From assembly GCA_947650365.1 (NCBI GenBank), contig OX393555.1, positions 18,277,424 through 18,341,423 on the forward strand: DNA of 64,000 bases. Reading direction: 5' to 3'. Both the position numbers and the translations under genes were made by a program. This DNA is from Chamaelirium japonicum (lineage: Eukaryota > Streptophyta > Magnoliopsida > Liliales > Melanthiaceae). Below the pieces are notes generated by a model. That model ran no database searches. It worked only from the letters and a program-made list of their open reading frames with translations, and had not been told where the DNA came from. Below are positions 1 through 37,778 of this stretch, one piece after another (positions within the stretch are counted from its first letter, which is position 1; every line of letters begins with the position of its first letter).

Positions 1-1510
1 AAAATGAATCATTTCTACAGTATCTGGTATACTAGTTTTTGTATTATCTACTCCAACTACGTTTTCAGATGCGCATTCTCTATCAGTACCTAGTAGTTCA
101 TCTATAACTACCTTACCGGTAAACTTATGGTCTATAATATAATCCTGGTCTAGGTAGATGATATTCGTAGAAACGATTACCTTCCAAACTTCAAGATCAT
201 AGAATAGTCCACCTTATGCCTTCTAAGGGTAACCTACAAACAGATATACCTGGAACTACATCTCCATCTCATCCCTCTTGTCCTTTTGCACAAGTGCAGG
301 ACAACCCTATATCTAGAGACTCTATAGTGTCAGCTTTCGCTTAGACCATAGCTCTTTATAGGTCTAAGACACTGATTTAGATGAGAGATAATTTCAGATA
401 TAAGCTACTGTTTTAAGGTACAACCCTACCAAAAGGAGGGTAGTATACTTGGCAATATTCATCATACTACGTACCATGTCAAACATGGTCCGATTCCTTT
501 TCTCGAAGACTTCATTCTGACGTGTCATCCTTGGAGCATTTAACTGGGAGATAATCTCATGCTCCTTCAGGATCCTATGGAACCCATCCGATAGATTCTC
601 GTTCCTTCGATTAAATCGAAGAGACTCCTATCGTCTAGACGCTCTTGGAATCATAGATGTCAAAAATAACTAACACCAATACCTTAGTGGCCCTTTTAGT
701 TATTCTGCCTTCAAGATAACACTCATAGGTTAGAAGGATCTCCGATGAATCTATGAACAAAAACTCAGCCTTCTATTACCTCTGAATTTATCTGAGGCAA
801 AATATCTAAATCAAAGGGGTCACAAATGGGATAGCATCTTCGAAGGATTTAGATGAATTTAAAATAGACGCTGCAGCTGTCATGAAATCTATTTTTGAAT
901 TAAGATTAAATACAAAAAGATTATTCTGATCTATTCCTCTAGTAATGAAGCTATCTATTTAGTTTAAGATATACACCTATGGTGCTGTCTAAAACTAAAA
1001 ACTTCATTTACAGAAGAGGAAACAGAATGAAATATCTAAAGATCAAAATCCGTGTTCAGAAAAACTAAGACAATCATATCTAACAGCTTTCACAGCAGCT
1101 TATGGCATCAGTACCTATGTTAGGATTATTTCACTATAAAGTAGCCTTCTGCTTTCCTTGATTCTCTGTAGACCCGAAGTCTACAGTCCAATAAGCATAA
1201 GAACTGCTACTAGATAGTGACTCAACTCCTAGCATCCTGAGACCATAATCAATCTTCAAATACCCCCTATACTCGCCAAAACGGAAACACTTCCGTCCTT
1301 AGCATTACCAGACTTAGGAGTTCACATTAGTTTCTGCACTAGAATAGTTTTCGATCTCTAATAAGTTACTCCCTTAGGTTCTTCTAAAGAGGACCTAGGT
1401 TAAGCACTAAAGGCATTGCCTTTAATCTTTATCCCATCCTTTGTCTCTTGGAAATCTCCTTAGAAGTTCTGCGTTTATCATCTCTAACTTGCTAAAGCTA
1501 AAGTCTCTGA
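1..1510 (-). pseudogene. Antisense Ty1/copia internal fragment (gag to integrase part)
   Basis: No open frame survives, but the stretch is colinear, in reverse complement, with the interior of the large copia nested at 44.3-54.3 kb. Bases about 13-290 match 50,420-50,130 and bases about 1,403-1,490 match 49,040-48,950, so both spans are about 1.47 kb. The 1,403-1,490 part corresponds to the copia gag segment. The fragment is therefore a second, older member of the same family in opposite orientation. Its ends are outside the window or eroded. Seen: the sequence match; inferred: family membership. Confidence 0.75.
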
Positions 1511-2390
1511 TAACGCCCGTCCACGACTATGAACCAGGTTTGCCGAGCTTCCAGACTTGCGGTCACAGTCAGGACTATTTCCCCTACGACCTTAGCTACT
1601 TCGCCTGTAAAGCCACTTAGTGAGCCTGTTGTTGGAGATAGATCGACTTATCGCAGTCCCATTCATTGAAAAATCGATAAGAAGAGGATGCCGATGACAC
1701 TCCCGGAGTCGACCAAAATGCGCCTCACCTCGATATTGGCCACCATGAGGCGTATAATCAAAGGGTCATTATAAGGAGTAGCGACCCCAGTCATATCATC
1801 CACTGAGAACCACACGAAGTCGCGGGCTCCCAGTCGGGGGTTTGAAGCAAAGTAGACAACAGCGAAATAGAGTGCACCTATTGTGTTTGCTCTACCTCTT
1901 TTACTTATTGCCATACTTCGTTGCTCAATCTCGGCTCGCCCATGTGCCCGGTGATCGTGTGGCAAATCGTCGGTCCGCTCGGGGGAGGCAGCGGTAGCAC
2001 GGGTTCCGTCAGTCCCGACCGGTCTTCTTCTCCTAGGACGCGCATGGCGACAACCTCGTATCGTCACGGAGGCAAGATGAACTGGTCGAGGTGGCCCAGC
2101 CCTACGAGGCCTTCGAGATGATTCCTCAGAGCTCGGCATCGATTAGTGTGGTGTCTGATGCCCCTATGGAACGAGCATCGTCGGATATTATCGATGGATC
2201 TGGGCTCGCCCTTCTGAAGGGGAGGAGGGTATTGGATGAATGGCTTGCTCCGGACTTTGTGCAGGATATGTCAGGGGGAGAGAGTCATCACTGTGAAATC
2301 CCGCTCACCTGGTCCGGAAGGAAGGCACCAGTTTGCCGGTCTCCCGACCACCACGTTTGGCACCGCCAGGGGTAGCGCAGCCGGAGCTGC

Positions 2391-2406
2391 GGGGGGGGGG
2401 GGGGGG
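2391..2406. repeat. G16 homopolymer
   Basis: Sixteen consecutive G inside the gypsy remnant; the length is prone to sequencing error. Confidence 0.9.
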
Positions 2407-3934
2407 ACGATTGGCATCGCGGGAGGAGCTTCGTGCCGCTCGATGGCTTGTATGACGAGAGGCCGCAAAGCGGGAGGAGGTTGCTGCTCGACCATCTTTC
2501 TCTTACGGTCGAGCACCATATCTTCTAGTTTGATGTACTGCTAGACTAAGGCGAAGAGCTCGACCATCGAGCATGGGTCGAATATGACGAGGACATCATG
2601 GAGCTTACTCCCCTCTGGGAGCACATTTCGGAAAGCACTCACGGCTATCCGATCTTGTCCCGTCGAATCTTCGAGAGCGAGGTAAGTGCTTCAAAATTAT
2701 GTCAAAAAACATCGGAGGGTCTTTTGGGCTCCCATAGTCAGCACGAACAATGACTCGATCCTCTTTGACAGCTGCCGGTTATAGCGATACTGTTCCAGTA
2801 ACATCCCGGACAGAGTGGTGAAGTTGGAAACGGAATGGGAGGGCAGTTTGTGGAACCAGTTTAAAGCCAAACTGGACAAGCTGCTGGGAAAGGCTTGGCA
2901 TAAGACGTGATCTTGGTCACGGAAGAACATCAACTTCCTGTAGGCCAACAGATAGTCTACCAGATCTTGTGACCCATCGAACAGCACGAACGTGGGTGGA
3001 GTCCAGTGCTGAGGGAAACCCCCCTGGTGGACTTCGCTCGTGAAGGGCGAGCTTCCTCCACGTGCAGCAAGGTCTTATAAGTGGTCGACGGGCATGCTAG
3101 GTTGCTGCCAGCGCTCGGGGTGATTTCCCAAAGGTGGATGCGCAGGCCCTAGGCGATCCTCCTCCTAGGCCGGACCGTACCCTCGCTATAGTGATGCTCG
3201 GGGGCGATGTCCCGGCGATTGCTCCGAAGATTCATGGGCTGTTGCCTCGGCACGGAAGGAGGCCTGTGTGAGGTAGTTCCTTCGCGGATCCCCCCAAGGA
3301 GTGGGGCCTCTCCCAGGTGGTCGCGATCTCACCGATGGTGAGGGTTGAGATCTTGACCACATGATCTTGCCTCAGACTCGTCCGACTCCGCACTTCAACT
3401 TCGACATCGATGAGGGGGTGGGAGGTGGAGCCAGCACGTTACTAGAATGCAATGTTGAGGGAGGGTGACGTTGCTGTCGATCAGGCACTTTCGTCTGGCC
3501 TGCGATGAGTATCCTAGGGTAGAGGTCCCACAAAGATGTCCACTGCAGGCAAGCTTGCGTCGGCTGGAGTGACGCTGGGCTCGGGTGCGACTGGGCAACC
3601 TGCGCTGCCTCAGCCACGGTTCCCGGTCACCGAGATCTTTCCACCGATCGTCCCCTCCGTTGGTCTATTCCAAAGGGATCCGGTCTTCTCGTTGTCGTGG
3701 TTTGACACAAGCACACTAACTCGTCCATCATTGCTCGTTGAGTCACCAACATCTTCCTAAAGAGTTGGTCACTGGGCGAGACCGGAGGTTGGGTGGTCGG
3801 AGCTGAAGTTTTGTCTCTTGCGGACACAGCGGGGGCCTTCCTGCCTCTTCGTCCATGCTTGGAAGGAGCCATCGGGCTTCTCATGGTTTTCAACCGTGTG
3901 GTCATGGGCGTTCTCACAGGAACCAGGCGATGAT

Positions 3935-3950
3935 CCCACAGACGGTGCCA
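3935..3950 (-). promoter_or_regulatory. Gypsy primer-binding-site-like sequence
   Basis: The minus strand reads TGGCACCGTCTGTGGG. This resembles the TGGCGCCGTYTGTGGG sequence found just inside the 5' LTR of many plant gypsy elements. It sits 5' of the gag remnant as expected, so a decayed 5' LTR should lie to its right, from about 3,951. I could not find the far LTR boundary. Confidence 0.5.
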
Positions 3951-4555
3951 AATATCAGGGAAAAAATCTCCAGCCTGGTCGCTCAACCTGCAAGGCAAAG
4001 AAAACATGAGAATGGATGGCTCCGTGAGGAGCGCAGACCCTCCAACGCTCAAGTTAGGAAAGGTCCGAACAAGGAAGAGTTGTAGCAGTAGGAAAATGTC
4101 AGGGTTTTTGAGTTTCGAACCTGTACTTTGGAGCCGAGGATCGTACCTTTATAGACCTTTTGCAGACCGCCAGAGTTCGACACGTGGCCGCTTTTTTCCG
4201 CACCTTCTATACCTTCCCGTGTCAGCCCACATGAGCCCTTAATGGCCTTTGTCTTTTAGCCTGCCAAGCAGTGGTGAGGGGGGGTGCACCGGTCTTGTCC
4301 GCTCCAGGTGGATATTCTGGAAGGCTCCAGTCCGGGGTGTCTTAGACCGACTCTGGCCGGCTCATGTGGCTCGCAGTTGTCCACGTAGTTCCACGAGGGT
4401 GGTGGCATCTTTCGATTTGGTAGCGCCTTACTGTAGGCAATCTCTGCGGGCAAGAAGGTGAACTCCTTCGTTGTTACATGATCGGGCGAGCTCCTGGTCG
4501 AGCTATGGATGTTTGCGGATATCCTTCTAAGCTTTCTGTTAGCAAGAGGCAATCT
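3951..4555. other. Presumed decayed gypsy LTR, no gene seen
   Basis: This lies outside the gypsy primer-binding-like site. It has a TATA-like TTTATAGACC at about 4,149 and no coding signal. Assignment as LTR is inference from position only. Confidence 0.3.
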
Positions 4556-4850
4556 CTCCGCGTGCGGTTTGATCTCTATTCGAGCTGCCTGTGAGCTGTT
4601 CCCTTGGGTAAGTTGTGTGCGAGCTGATCGTGTGTGAGCTTTTCTCTATATTCAAGCTGCGTGCGAGCTGATAGTGTTTGAGTTGTTCTCTATGCAAGCT
4701 GTGTGCGAGCTGACCGTGTGCGAGGTGTTTCCCCATTCTAGCTGCATACGAGCTGACCGGGTGCGAGCTGTTCTCTTGGGTGAGCTGCATGCGAGCTTCT
4801 CTCTATTCAAACTGTGTGCGAGCTGTCCGTGTGTGAGCTGTGCGTGGGCA
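4556..4850. repeat. Degenerate ~43-bp tandem repeat
   Basis: About six imperfect head-to-tail copies are visible. Each carries a GTGCGAGCTGACCGTGTGCG-like core followed by a TTCTCT-rich spacer and AGCTGC. The best three units are about 42-43 bp and one unit is shortened to about 27 bp. No coding role is apparent. Confidence 0.75.

Positions 4851-6250
<1,400 letters not shown>

Positions 6251-6306
<56 letters not shown>
6251..6306. repeat. (AT)28 microsatellite
   Basis: Right-hand TA array flanking the inverted-repeat island. Confidence 0.95.
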
Positions 6307-6310
<4 letters not shown>

Positions 6311-6319
6311 TTATTTATA

Positions 6320-6350
6320 CTAGTGAAAACCCCGTGCCCAAGGGCACGCA
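6320..6350 (-). mobile_element. Helitron-like 3' terminus
   Basis: On the minus strand a 16-nt perfect hairpin (CGTGCCCTTGGGCACG) is followed after about 10 nt by CTAG and then T. That is the plant Helitron 3' signature: hairpin, CTRR, insertion between A and T. The element body would extend rightwards. No helicase gene or 5' TC end was identified. Confidence 0.5.
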
Positions 6351-6354
6351 AAAG

Positions 6355-6535
6355 ATTTCATGGATGACGAAAAATATTTTGAGGAAGACGATAATATTTT
6401 GAGGGAGGTGACAATGATTCGGGGGCAGTAACAAAATTTTGAGAGGTGATAATATTTGGACGGGCGACGATAATATTTCATAAGTGACGATAATATTTCG
6501 AGTGGGAATAATATTTTGAGGGTAGCATTGCTGTC
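6355..6535. repeat. Degenerate GACGATAATATTT-type short repeats
   Basis: About seven imperfect copies of a 20-25 bp unit with core GA(C/T)(G/A)ATAATATTT(C/T)GAG. A second block of the same type occurs at 8,580-8,775. Confidence 0.65.
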
Positions 6536-7622
6536 ACATTAGACGTATATTGACCTTGAAACCTTTTCAGAGACGTCAGCTCAATCCACATAAATCATAG
6601 TCGGCCACCAGATCGATCGCCAATAATACCACCACCGATTAACGCCAGTTGCATTGTTCACCACACCATCGTCCACCACTTCATGCACTTCACCATCATC
6701 AGGAGCGCATTTGCCCACTTGATTGCCTGCATCGAATGATTGATTGCCTATCATCGCTCACCATAATTACATGAGGTAAATTGGGAGGCAAATGTGACAT
6801 TTTCCCTTTCTCCACATCAGCGAGTGTGATATTGTGTTTTTATGTTGTACGTTTTTACCAAAATATCTAGCTTTCTATTTTATTCGGTTCAAGTAATCTC
6901 TCGTGTGTGAAATTTGATTATATAGATTCTGACATTTATAATGAATTCATTATCAGGTTGGTGAAGCTTATACGTATAAACGACCAACAAACCAACATTA
7001 TCTGTGCATGGACAATGTTTGTAGGAGCAGATGATATTTAGGACACAGCAGATGTATAAATAAACTAATGAAGCGGTTTTAATTTTATCATTCTTTGATC
7101 TTGATTTGTGAGCTTGAATGGTTTTTAGATTTCATTCATTGTTTTGGCTATCTGTTTTATAATCTGGTCTAGAGGATTATGCGGTGATCTTTTTACTTGG
7201 GGAAATATGTGGTTTTTATTGGATGTGAGACTTAAAAAAGATAGTTATGAGTTGAAGTTGGGTCTCTCTCTCTCTCTCTCTCTCTTTAATTTTTTTTCTT
7301 ATTTGAAGCATCATATGCAGCTAGAGATTAAGAGCCACCAGATCAAGCAAAGACCGCCAATTTTGGCGGTTTAATTGGTGCTTTCTTCCAATCATAAGCG
7401 TGTTATTGTGAGTCCAAGAACAAACTGTCAGTCTAGTCATCAATTGAATCATGTTATAAATTGTGTTCAATCAAAATGAATCTTTGACTTGAATCCTGAG
7501 TTATTGGAGGTTTACATATTTAACATAGATAAAACTTTAAAGAATTTTTTGAGGGGGTACATGGAGAGTCGATGCATGGGTGCATGATATTAGGTTTTTT
7601 GGTTAAGTGAAGTTTTTTTTTT
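6536..7622. other. No gene seen
   Basis: AT-rich, with a short (TC)n run at 7,262-7,286. No conserved protein signal on either strand. Confidence 0.5.
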
Positions 7623-8015
7623 GGGTTATTTAGACCTTGACCTCCAACTTATACCGTTAATTAGGCTTTGGCCCCAAAATATTTCATAATTAGATAGTGG
7701 CCCCCAACTTTACGGATTCTGTGTGCACGCCGTTGTTGGCCAACATTTACTTATGTTGATCCACTGTGCATCCCCACATTGACAATATGACCCCCGTCCA
7801 CATTTAGACTTTGCCCCTTCAATTGATAATAGATTGTATTTAAACAATGCTTATAAATGGGGGCCAAAGTCATTGAGGTCAGCGTGAACAAAACGTTGGT
7901 CAATCACGACACGCACACGGAATCCTTGAAATTGGGGGGTATAGTCTAATTATGAAGCGCTTAGGGATCGAAACCTAATTAAAAGTATAAGTTGGTGGCA
8001 AGGTTTAAATAACCC
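7623..8015. mobile_element. Inverted-repeat MITE, Mutator-like
   Basis: The element begins GGGTTATTTAGACC and ends with the complementary GG(T)TTAAATAACCC. Pairing continues through AACTTATAC and CCTAATTA blocks. T-rich flanks on both sides make a 9-bp TSD plausible but not provable. No coding capacity. Confidence 0.6.
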
Positions 8016-8165
8016 TTTTTTCTTGTACATGAAAGCATCACTAAACTCATCTCATTGCTTTAATCACAATATCTACAACACAGGAAAAAAAACGAAACAC
8101 CTCTCTATTTAAAACTACAAATTCCGACGGATTGAAAATAATGAAACCCTGCTGTGAGAGTGAGT

Positions 8166-8170
<5 letters not shown>

Positions 8171-8229
<59 letters not shown>
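8171..8229. repeat. (GA)n microsatellite
   Basis: About 29 AG units. A G14 run follows at 8,434-8,447 in a purine-rich stretch. Confidence 0.95.
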
Positions 8230-8232
<3 letters not shown>

Positions 8233-8579
8233 ATCTGGCTGTGGAGGGGAGATGATCTGACTATTTTTTCTTTCTTTCTCTTTGTCTCTCACTTTCTCCT
8301 AGCTCCTGCTCTCTTCGTGCTGCCAGTCGATGCTAGGGTATAATAAAGGGGCAGCGGATGGCTATAGATTGAGAGATAAAAAGAGATGGGTGGTGAGCTT
8401 ATGAAACGGGCGGGCTGGATGGGGAGAGAGAGAGGGGGGGGGGGGGGAAAGAGGGGTATGTGATGCGTGAGGGTGGGTAATTTGGTATAGAGAGATTATG
8501 TGAGAGCGGGAACAAGAGAAAGAGATCCGGTGAGAGACAAAGAGATATGGTGAGAGAGAGAGATTGCGTGAGAGGGAGA

Positions 8580-8775
8580 CAAAATATTTTGACGGCAGCG
8601 ACAATATTACATGGGCAAGGGCAATATTTCAAAGGTGACAACAATAATTTGTAAGTAGCGAAATATTTCAAAAGGGGTTGATACTATTTCAAGAGTGGCA
8701 ACATAATATTTCTAGTGCAGTGACAATATTATTAGAGAAGTCCAATAATTCAAATATGGCAATAATATTTAATGA
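8580..8775. repeat. Second AATATT short-repeat block
   Basis: Imperfect units such as GGCAACAATATTTCA repeat about eight times. They resemble the block at 6,355-6,535, suggesting two arms of one older element or a shared minisatellite. Confidence 0.55.
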
Positions 8776-8974
8776 GCAGCCACCCATGATTTCAATCACC
8801 CTGCATTGCTTCTCTCTCTCTCTCTCTCAACTCTCTCTCTCATATTAGCCTAAACAAAATTGATTTTTTTTTCCTGAACTCGAACTCGTGTCATAACAAA
8901 CATTATTAATTAAAACAAATCGGTTGACAATGGCACATTTTAGGAAGAGAAATGACCACATCCCATGAAAATTG

Positions 8975-9245
8975 CTATGATGTCAACATATTTTGCCAAC
9001 TTTTGGTTGCCAACTTGAAGTGGCACGATCACATTGGCAACCAAAAGTTGTCAAAGCAGCTACTATAATAGCCCAAACTGATCTACCAACTCGTTTTGCC
9101 AACTTCTGGCTGCCAACTTGAAGGGGCATGATCACAGCCATCCGTTGCAGATATAACTACAATGATCAAGTGTCACATCAAGTTGGCAATCAAAAGCTGG
9201 CAACACAGTAATCATATTATTTCCCTATCAAGTTGGCAACCTTGA
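8975..9245. repeat. Cluster of TTGCCAACTT direct and inverted repeats
   Basis: The motif TTGCCAACTT(T/C)TGG(T/C)TGCCAACTTGAAG occurs twice in direct orientation (about 8,992 and 9,098). Complementary forms (GTTGGCAA.CAAAAG.TGGCAA) occur at about 9,030, 9,185 and 9,225. The cluster can fold into several alternative hairpins. Confidence 0.65.
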
Positions 9246-9756
9246 TTCTGACTCATGTCAGATCTTATAGTTTTTTTCTGAAGTAGCGAAATAAATGCTT
9301 AGTTAGTTATATCGTGATTCTGATTCGACTTATAGAAATTTAAACCTTGATTCTGACTCGGGTTGGATTGTGATAAAAGATACAATATTAACTAGTTATT
9401 CCTTTTTTTGATGTAGCAAAAGAAATGTTTAGCTAGTTATCTCCATATCTAGTTAGGAAATACAAAAATAGCAATTATCATGCACAATCGTGATAAAAGA
9501 TACAATATAAATGTGACGGAACAAATCATTCTTAGTAATCAGAAGAAACCTATATTAACCTTATATCATTAAGAACCCTCATGTTAGCTATGTTACATTA
9601 CATGCAATGCTATATCAGTGACATCACAATATTAACGCTATATCACGAAGAAAATAAAGCCTTACGGGCTAGCATACCCAGCAATTTGGCCGCCGACAAT
9701 CTCGAGGGCTGGCTAAAAAAAGGTATATGGATAACATAAGAGCTCGAGAAAAGGAA
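9246..9756. other. No gene seen; short direct repeats
   Basis: The phrase GTGATAAAAGATACAATAT occurs at about 9,370 and 9,489, and AGTTAT(A/C)TC phrases recur. AT-rich and non-coding. Confidence 0.4.
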
Positions 9757-9923
9757 AATGCTATTTGAACATACTAATGGGACATACGCTCAGACATACT
9801 ACAGTGGTGGGGCATTGGCCGGGTCTTAGTCCGAATGCCACTACACTGAGTGCCGACTGATGCCCCCAAACATCGTGGTATGCTTGAGAGTATGTCCTAT
9901 ATTATGTTCAAATGGGAGTGCTT
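9757..9923. mobile_element. Small inverted-repeat MITE
   Basis: The left end AATGCTATTTGAACATACTA and right end TATGTTCAAATGGGAGTGCT are imperfect complements, and GGACATAC(G/T)CTCA blocks also pair. About 167 bp, non-coding. Confidence 0.6.
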
Positions 9924-9939
9924 TAAAAAAAATATATAA

Positions 9940-10394
9940 AAATTAAGGGAGAAAATGAGACATAACACCACGGCAGGAGAGACGGCGATCGTGGTGTGAC
10001 TGGTGTCGGGAGGCCATAACCGTAGCTTGGGAAGGAGGGATCATATAAGCGCCTGGCTGAAAACATCGCACATAAGAAAAGGGAGAGAAAGGGAGAAAGA
10101 ACCCATCAAAACTGAAAGAAAATGAAAAAAAAAAGATAAAATAGAGAACATGAGCAAGGGAGGTAGCGGGAATAAAACATAACAAAGAAACTGGAAACAA
10201 AATTCAAGGGGGGAGGGTTCAAACAATACAAAGAAAGGGGGGAAACAAAATAAAAGGAAAAACATAGGGTAAAAAATAAAAGCAAAATCCAGAGGGTGAG
10301 AGAGAGAGAGAGCAAACAAAAAAAGGGAAGAAAAACAAAACAAAGGAAATTTTTTGGGAAAAATAGAAAAACAAAGAACGTGGGAAAAATGGAA

Positions 10395-10455
<61 letters not shown>

Positions 10456-10660
10456 AAACAAAGTAAAAGAAAAAAACATAAAAAATGGGGAAAAAACAAT
10501 CAGGATAAAAAGAAAATAAAAAAATTTGGGGAAAAACAAAATAAAAGGGGGAGAGAGAGAGAGAAAGAGAGAGAGAGAGGACATGAGCGAGGGAGGTAAA
10601 GGGAACAAAAAACCAAAGAAACCGGGAAAAACAAAACTGGAAAAAAAATATTCAAACCCG

Positions 10661-10750
<90 letters not shown>

Positions 10751-11005
10751 AAAACCATTTAAAAAAAGAGAGCAAACAAATAAAAGGGAAGTAAAAATGA
10801 ACAAAGAGAAGGGAAAAAACAGAAAAAAAATGGAGAAAAATGTCAGAATATAAAACAAAAACAAAGAAAATGGGGGTAAAAAAGAGAATATGAGGGGGGG
10901 GGGAAGAGAGAGAGAGAGAGAACATCAGAAAATTGATCATGAAAAGGAAGAGCTGGGGAATAAACATAAAATGAAATGAAAAGGAAAAAACAAAGAACGA
11001 AAGGG

Positions 11006-11045
<40 letters not shown>

Positions 11046-11131
11046 GAGGGGAAGTAGAGAGAACCTAGCTTGGGAGGGCGTCCTGCTCGAGGCTTGCATC
11101 GGCCATCTTTCGCTTTCTTCCTCTGTGTTCT

Positions 11132-11200
<69 letters not shown>

Positions 11201-11560
11201 TCAGTGGCGCTAGATTGGTGGGAAGATCAGTGGAGGGAAGATTGGTGGAGGGCTATTCAAGATGGAAGAGTAAGGGTAGGTGGAAGGCTAGATGGGTGGG
11301 TGAGGAGATGGGCGAAGGGCGGGGGCTGGTTGAGAGAGAGAGAGAGAGAGAGAGGAGGTGACTTTTAGTGTGTTGGGATTAAGCGAGCGGCGGGCGACGG
11401 GCAGCGGGTTTAGAGAGAGAGAGGAAAAGATTTTGAGAGAGAGAAAGAGGATTTTGGGGGAAATTAAGTACTGCTGGTTGTGGGTGTGGGGTCCCGAGGG
11501 AGTGAGACCGACCATCTCAGGGGAGGCGTGGGTTTCGAGAGAGACAGAGAGGGCGTAACA
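9940..11560. repeat. 1.6-kb polypurine/polypyrimidine domain
   Basis: The + strand is almost wholly A and G, with (GA)n tracts at about 10,402-10,454, 10,548-10,580, 10,663-10,748, 11,007-11,038 and 11,132-11,198. An ACATGAGC(A/G)AGGGAGGTA phrase at 10,148 and 10,582 shows part of it is a diverged tandem duplication. Open frames here are repeat artefacts (Arg-Glu or Ser-Leu runs). Confidence 0.9.
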
Positions 11561-14023
<2,463 letters not shown>

Positions 14024-14044
14024 TATATATATATATATATATAT

Positions 14045-16096
<2,052 letters not shown>

Positions 16097-16103
16097 ATAT
16101 ATA

Positions 16104-16487
16104 GAGGAGTGCTTAGGTGTGGTCCGCAACCGTCCAATGCACCCGCCGTGTGCATTGAACGGCTGCGGACCGCAGACCGCACCTAAGCATCAATTTTTTA
16201 TGCTAATTTTTAAATCATTAGATAAAGATTTCAGAAGTTGTTAATTTTTTGTGAGTATAATCACTTTGTCTTAGATAGCTAATCAACAAGAAATCATCAC
16301 ATTCTAAAGTCTCAAAGTACAACAAATCTAAAAGACTTTATCGATCATCTGTTTTAATTGTTAATTTAAAGAGTGCACATTTGATAAGTCGAAAGGTGTT
16401 AGATGTGCTAGTTTTTTGTGGATGTACTATCTAAGACAAAATAATTATGCTCACAAAAAATCAAAAACTTCTAAAACCTCTTTCCAT
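16104..16487. mobile_element. Foldback module H
   Basis: An 85-bp palindrome opens it: 16,111-16,188, arms TGCTTAGGTG(T)GGTCCGCA / TGCGGACC...CACCTAAGCA. A diverged core follows with TTTTTTGTGAGTATAATCAC and ATCATCACATTCTAAA stems. It is the last member of the cluster, ending about 590 bp before the SPDS start codon. Confidence 0.6.
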
Positions 16488-16639
16488 CACCTTGTTCATC
16501 CCCTCCATCGATAATCAGTCACCAAATTTAATATTTATATTGAAAAATATCTTCGTCATAGTCAGCATAAGTGGTATTAAAAAATCTTTTTAATTTCATT
16601 TGGAAGGATATTTTTAGGATAAATTTTGAATTTGGCAGT

Positions 16640-16768
16640 TGAAAGTTGGCGAAGGGGTTTAACATGCAGACGGAGCATAGTTCAGGGGGTTAAGTTGTTG
16701 AAAAAAATACAGAAGAGACCAATATGAAATTAAATGTATAGTTTAGGAGAGGCATTTGTAATTTGTCC
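16640..16768 (+). mobile_element. Solitary Mutator-like TIR relic upstream of SPDS
   Basis: Its right end (GACCAATATGAAAT...TTTGTAATTTGTCC) matches, with mismatches, the right terminal inverted repeat of the Mutator-like element in SPDS intron 1 (21,035-21,160). No left partner is visible. It ends 309 bp before the SPDS start codon, so it may lie in or next to the promoter. Confidence 0.55.
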
Positions 16769-37207
<20,439 letters not shown>

Positions 37208-37778
37208 GCTTCCGAGGAGTTATTCGGTGATTCATCCTGATTGGAGTAAGCCGGACCCGCCTCGCGAATCGAAACAAGCCCGACTTCCGTCCTCTCTCAT
37301 GCTGGCGCCATTGTTGGGAGGCCAAGATGAGGGGTGAATGCATTTTACTTAGGATTTCTTTTATAAAATGTATTAAGCAATTGTTGGGTCATCTCATGTA
37401 TGCATTGCAGCCTGGGCAACTTATTGATCATTTGGATCTCTAGAATAATGATCATAAGAGGATTAAGGCCTATCTTGCATATTACTCAGTATTTATTGGT
37501 AATTTTGGAAATTAATTAGTGTTTTCTGCATGGTCAATTTTGTTGACCTTGTTGTGTATTGAACCTAATCATCGGGCCTGGTCATGTCGATTTGGGGTCT
37601 GCTTTATGAATCCTTCGCCAGCCATTCATGTTAACGGTTCTCCGCGCATCTATCTCAACATCCTCATTTTTACCGTATAAAGCATTATCACATAGTAATC
37701 TCGAAACCCCTCGCGCTTCATCCAATGAACACAACATAATTGGATATATGATCATCCATCTTTCCCTTTTCGACATAG
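37208..37778 (+). other. SPDS 3' UTR and downstream flank
   Basis: Candidate polyadenylation motif AATAAT at about 37,444. No other gene seen. Confidence 0.4.

Larger units (their letters stand above)
1663..3950 (-). pseudogene. Ty3/gypsy gag-protease remnant
   Basis: Read on the minus strand, three pieces occur in gypsy order. A basic gag start lies near 3,905. A retrotransposon-gag segment at 2,987-2,697 has the family's YR-LM, C-AFP-L and W-KLP pattern. A protease segment at about 1,940-1,663 contains ILVDSGS, the retropepsin active-site DSG motif. The frames are shifted between pieces and no reverse transcriptase follows, because the element is cut off near 1.66 kb where the copia fragment begins. 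It would have encoded the capsid and processing protease of an LTR retrotransposon; it is non-functional. Confidence 0.75.

Noticed and set aside
10041-11361. Long Ser-Leu or Arg-Glu open frames up to about 200 residues
   Set aside because: They result from (GA)n/(TC)n tracts, lack any conserved domain and occur in several frames at once.
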